In this document: positions 60,942 through 64,000 of the stretch, in pieces | Layout: every line of letters begins with the position of its first letter | Position numbering within the stretch: the first letter of the stretch is position 1 | Assembly: GCA_001890945.1 (NCBI GenBank) | Contig: MLAX01000002.1 | Coordinates: 806,001-870,000 of the forward strand | Reading direction: 5' to 3' | Length of the DNA: 64,000 bases | Source of the DNA: Alphaproteobacteria bacterium AO1-B | GTDB taxonomy: Bacteria > Pseudomonadota > Alphaproteobacteria > Rhizobiales > Stappiaceae | Made by a program: the position numbers and the translations under genes | The notes under the pieces: generated by a model | The model's database searches: none | Seen by the model: the letters and a program-made list of their open reading frames with translations, nothing else | What the model was told of the DNA's origin: nothing

Positions 60942-62351
60942 ATGAAAATGTATGTAGGAAAATTCGAAGCCGTTCAAACTCTCGACGCTTTTGATTGGCG
61001 CCTCATTGAAACCAAAGACACCATCAGTGTCATCGGCCTGGGATATGTTGGAGCCGTCTCCCTCGCCTGCCTGAGCTCGCTTGGCCACAAGGTCATCGGC
61101 GCCGACATTGATGCCAAGAAAGTCGATTCCATCTCTTGGGGCCAAAGCCCGATCGTTGAAGACCAACTCGGCGACTTGCTGACCGCCGGTGTCTATGACG
61201 AGCTGCTGACCGCCACCACTGATGTTGCGCAAGCGGTTATGGACTCAGACGTAACGTTCGTCTCCGTTGGCACTCCGACCAGCGAAGACGGCGGCTGCGA
61301 CACGCGCGCCATTAAAGCGGTTGCCCGGTCTATCGGCACTGCAATCGCGGCCAAGGACGAATTCCACGTCGTCGTTCTGCGCTGCTCCGTTCCTCCGGGA
61401 ACGACACTCGAGATCATGACCCCGATCATCGAGGAAGTGTCCGGCAAGCGAGCTGGCCAAGACTTCGGCGTATGTTTCAATCCGGAGTTCCTGCGGGAAG
61501 GTACGGCTGTTGCCGATTTCCACGCACCACCAAAAACAGTCATCGGCGTCACGGATGAGCGCACCGCGAACATCTTGAAAAAGATCTATGCACCCGTTGA
61601 CGACAACCCGATTGTCACCTCTGTCGATGTCGCCGAGCTGGTAAAATATGTCGACAATGTCTGGCATGCTACAAAGGTAAGCTTTGCCAACGAAGTTGGC
61701 CGCCTTTGCAAGCCGATGGGGATCGACAGTCACAAGGTCATGGACATCTTCGTCAAGGACACGAAGCTGAACTTGTCGCCTTACTACCTGAAGCCTGGCT
61801 TTGCCTTTGGCGGCTCTTGCCTGCCGAAGGAAGTCCGCGCCGTTTCGCATCTTGCAGAACAGCTGAACGTCAACGTTCCGCTCATCGACTCGCTCATCCC
61901 GACCAACGACCAGCAAGTCGAAGAGGCAATCGAGATGGTTCGCAAGACCGGTGCCAAGAAAGCCGCCATCCTGGGCGTTGCGTTCAAGCCGGGCACGGAC
62001 GACTTGCGCGAAAGCCCGGTTCTGGAAGTGATTGCGGCCCTGCGCGCTGAAGGCGTGGAGGTCACCGCTTACGACCCGGCCATCGTGCCTGGTCCGCATA
62101 TCGCACAACAGTTTGAATATATGCAGCACGCTTCGCCGCATCTCAAAGCTGTTGTCGATGCCTTGCCCGACTTCCTGAAACAGACCCCGGAAGAGGCCAT
62201 CGCGGACGCTGATGCAATCATCGTTTCGCAAAACGGTCCGGCCATTCGGAGTGTGATGAGATCCAAAAAGGAAGACGCGGCAGTGGTGGATTTGGTCCGC
62301 CTGCACGCTGAACCGCCGGCATGCTCCCGCTATGCGGGGATCGGCTGGTAG
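60942..62351 (+). CDS. algD: GDP-mannose 6-dehydrogenase (AlgD-like)
   Basis: A 469-residue nucleotide-sugar dehydrogenase. NAD motif GLGYVG lies at residues 32-37, NVWHATKVSFANEVG and KLNLSPYYLKPGFAFGGSC (catalytic Cys 293) are the AlgD landmarks, and the tail ends in GIGW as AlgD ends in GICW. It oxidises GDP-mannose to GDP-mannuronate, the alginate precursor. A 27-residue N-terminal extension before the Rossmann fold is unusual compared with Pseudomonas. The ATG at 60942 has a GGGAG site. It is monocistronic with its own terminator, apart from the other exopolysaccharide genes. Confidence 0.88.
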   Translation: MKMYVGKFEAVQTLDAFDWRLIETKDTISVIGLGYVGAVSLACLSSLGHKVIGADIDAKKVDSISWGQSPIVEDQLGDLLTAGVYDELLTATTDVAQAVMDSDVTFVSVGTPTSEDGGCDTRAIKAVARSIGTAIAAKDEFHVVVLRCSVPPGTTLEIMTPIIEEVSGKRAGQDFGVCFNPEFLREGTAVADFHAPPKTVIGVTDERTANILKKIYAPVDDNPIVTSVDVAELVKYVDNVWHATKVSFANEVGRLCKPMGIDSHKVMDIFVKDTKLNLSPYYLKPGFAFGGSCLPKEVRAVSHLAEQLNVNVPLIDSLIPTNDQQVEEAIEMVRKTGAKKAAILGVAFKPGTDDLRESPVLEVIAALRAEGVEVTAYDPAIVPGPHIAQQFEYMQHASPHLKAVVDALPDFLKQTPEEAIADADAIIVSQNGPAIRSVMRSKKEDAAVVDLVRLHAEPPACSRYAGIGW

Positions 62352-62428
62352 GACCATCCACTCCCGTCCGCCTCCTCCCGTGGCCCCATCACAAAACCGG
62401 AGGGGGCGGACACCTTTCAAATTGACCA

Positions 62429-62464
62429 AGCCCCCGCTTCGGTTTCCGGAGCGGGGGCTTTTTC
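62429..62464 (+). terminator. Rho-independent terminator of algD
   Basis: A 14-bp stem (AGCCCCCGCTTCGG with CCGGAGCGGGGGCT, one wobble) around a 3-base loop, followed by TTTTTTC. It is 78 bp after the algD stop. It is among the strongest terminators in the window. Confidence 0.95.
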
Positions 62465-62645
62465 GTCCACCGTGGCACTTGGATATCAAAGCCCAGTCTT
62501 TAAGCTAATTCGCGGCACTATCGGCGAGAGGCTCGCCGGCGAAAAAGGGCCAATTTGAACGCTGGTCTTGTAAGGTCGTCATTGCGCTTTATGGTAGTGT
62601 TTAGAGGACTGTATCAAAGACAAGTCATTTGAAACGGGGCAGAAA

Positions 62646-63971
62646 TTGGGAGATCAATCCGACGACGGTGACACGCCTGCCGCCTTGAAACAACGTATCG
62701 CGGCACTGGAGCATCGGCTGGGCACAGACGATCTGACCGGCCTTGCGACGAAACAATGGTTCTTCGACTATTTCGCTGAGAACGCGCGTGACGCCGACGC
62801 GCTCATGTTTATCGATCTGGACGACTTTAAGTCAGTGAACGACAACTATGGGCACGCGACAGGCGATCTGCTTTTGGTTCAAATAGCGTCCGCATTGAAA
62901 ACAGCCGTTGGCGACAAGGGGACGGTCGCAAGGGTATCCGGCGACGAATTTGTCGGCTTGTTTCACGGCATAGATGACCAGGGCCTCGAAGCCATCAGCG
63001 GAGAGGTCTTGACCGCGATCAGCAAGTGCCAAGTCCCCGTCGGAGAGCTCCGCGTTTCGCGCCATGCATCAATCGGTCTTGCGAAAGTCAAACACGGCAT
63101 GAAGCCGCGCAATGCCTTGATCGAGGCTGACAAGGCGCTGATGGAGGCAAAGCGAACAGGCAAGCAGAAAGCGGTTTTGCTCAAAGAGCGCGGTCTCCAA
63201 TTGGCAACCGGTCAGCCAAGCGTTGAGGAGGTGCATCTGGGGCTGAACAGACTCGAAATCGGCTATTTCGTTCAGCCGATTTTCGACATAAGACAAGCTG
63301 AGTTGTGAGGCTATGAAGCCCTCTTGCGATGGCGGCGGCCGAATGGCGAAATCGTTGGCCCGGCACAGTTTCTTGAAACGATGACAGAGGCTTACAACTA
63401 TGGAGCCACACCGCCGCTGGAGGCGGCCCACGCGACTGCTGCCTGGGCGGCATTGAAACAGCACAAAAACATAGCATTCAACATCTCTAGCGCCTTCCTC
63501 GCGAAAGTTGCCGATCAAAAACTTGATTGGGTTCAGACGATTGTTGGCGACATTCCAACAGATCGTATCGTCTTTGAAATTGTGGAAACGGTTGTCGAAC
63601 AAGACACCAGCGATGTCAGCCGGGTTGTCAGCCAGTTGCGCGAGAAAGGGATCAAGGTCGCCCTGGATGACTTTGGCATTGGGCAGTCAACACTAAGCCG
63701 GCTGCAGACCGTACCGGTCGACTACGTCAAAATAGACAAGCACTTTCTGGCATCCGCAATTCAATCACCGCGAGACAAAGATATCCTGTTTCGGATGATT
63801 GACCTTATCCGCGCCAGCGAGGCAAAACCGGTTGTAGAAGGCATTGAAACAGAAGAACAACTTGCCTTGGTTTTGGAGACGTCGGCCGATTACGGACAAG
63901 GGTTCTATCTCGGCCGCCCCAATCCGACCGATCATTGGAATGCCTCCCCCCCGGAAATGCCCCGCCGCTGA
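62646..63971 (+). pseudogene. GGDEF-EAL protein interrupted by an in-frame TGA
   Basis: One reading frame runs from a TTG start through 442 codons and is broken only by TGA at 63306-63308. The first part (220 residues) is a GGDEF domain with DDLTGLATK, FIDLDDFKSVND and SGDEF (Ser for the first Gly). The second part, in the same frame, is an EAL domain with GYEALLRW, NISS, FEIVET, DDFGIGQSTLSRL, VKIDKHFL, VEGIETEEQL and GQGF, all catalytic positions being present. If the TGA is true, the protein is split. Read-through, a sequence error or two separate products are alternatives. It would act on c-di-GMP. Confidence 0.75.
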
Positions 63972-64000
63972 AAATTTCGACCGGTTTGCTAACGCCTGAT

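Overview
The window looks like chromosome from a motile marine-type alphaproteobacterium of the Rhizobiales, most like Roseibium/Labrenzia (Stappiaceae). This is inferred from gene content and order: the rhizobial flagellar order, the alphaproteobacterial motility genes motC, motE, flaF and flbT, an alphaproteobacterial-type flagellin, and high-GC coding. No rRNA, tRNA, CRISPR array or insertion sequence was found.

1-25 kb, minus strand: a large flagellar block in about six transcription units. They are flgB-flgC-fliE-flgG-flgA-flgI; motE-flgH-fliL-fliP; a single flagellin gene; fliF-(fliH-like)-motB-motC-fliK-(lytic transglycosylase); flgE-flgK-flgL-flaF-flbT-flgD-fliQ; and flhA-fliR-(fliJ-like), followed by a rod-binding cheL/flgJ-type gene and two small genes. 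Most genes overlap by 1-4 bases or are a few bases apart. Seven copies of one 15-bp dyad (half-sites AGCTTG and GAGGCT as read on the plus strand) lie mostly 47-63 bp upstream of the first start codon of these units and look like a shared flagellar operator. Clear hairpin terminators close the flgI, fliP and flagellin units.

25-41 kb: metabolic genes. A small secreted protein and a PilZ protein follow the flagellar block, then an alpha/beta hydrolase, an acyl-CoA ligase coupled to a PPC-domain protein, an aldehyde dehydrogenase and an enolase-superfamily enzyme. A divergent MocR regulator comes next, then a polyamine-type ABC importer (potD-potA-potB-potC order) with a GMC oxidoreductase and a PuuB-like FAD oxidase. 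It reads as an uptake and oxidation pathway for an amine or polyol/acid, substrate unknown, probably under the MocR regulator.

41-64 kb: an alginate-like exopolysaccharide locus. It has an RTX/DUF4114 protein, a PilZ-HlyD protein like Alg44, an Alg8-like glycosyltransferase, an SGNH-type acetyltransferase-like protein, a small membrane protein, a Sel1-repeat protein like AlgK, an AlgI-like MBOAT O-acetyltransferase and a secreted protein with a lyase-like helical domain. After these come a haem-motif (CxxCH) hybrid histidine kinase with an Hpt domain, a sigma-54 response regulator, NUDIX and HAD proteins, an algD-like GDP-mannose dehydrogenase and a GGDEF-EAL protein broken by an in-frame TGA. 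Three of the units start with TGG-N11/12-TTG type sigma-54-like promoters, each preceded by two TTTTGCA elements; algD has a weaker promoter match. The cluster therefore seems to carry its own sigma-54 activator and sites, plus c-di-GMP control through PilZ. It lacks recognisable algE, algG, algL, algX and algF, so the polymer and its export are probably not classical alginate. This is the best candidate in the window for an undescribed system.
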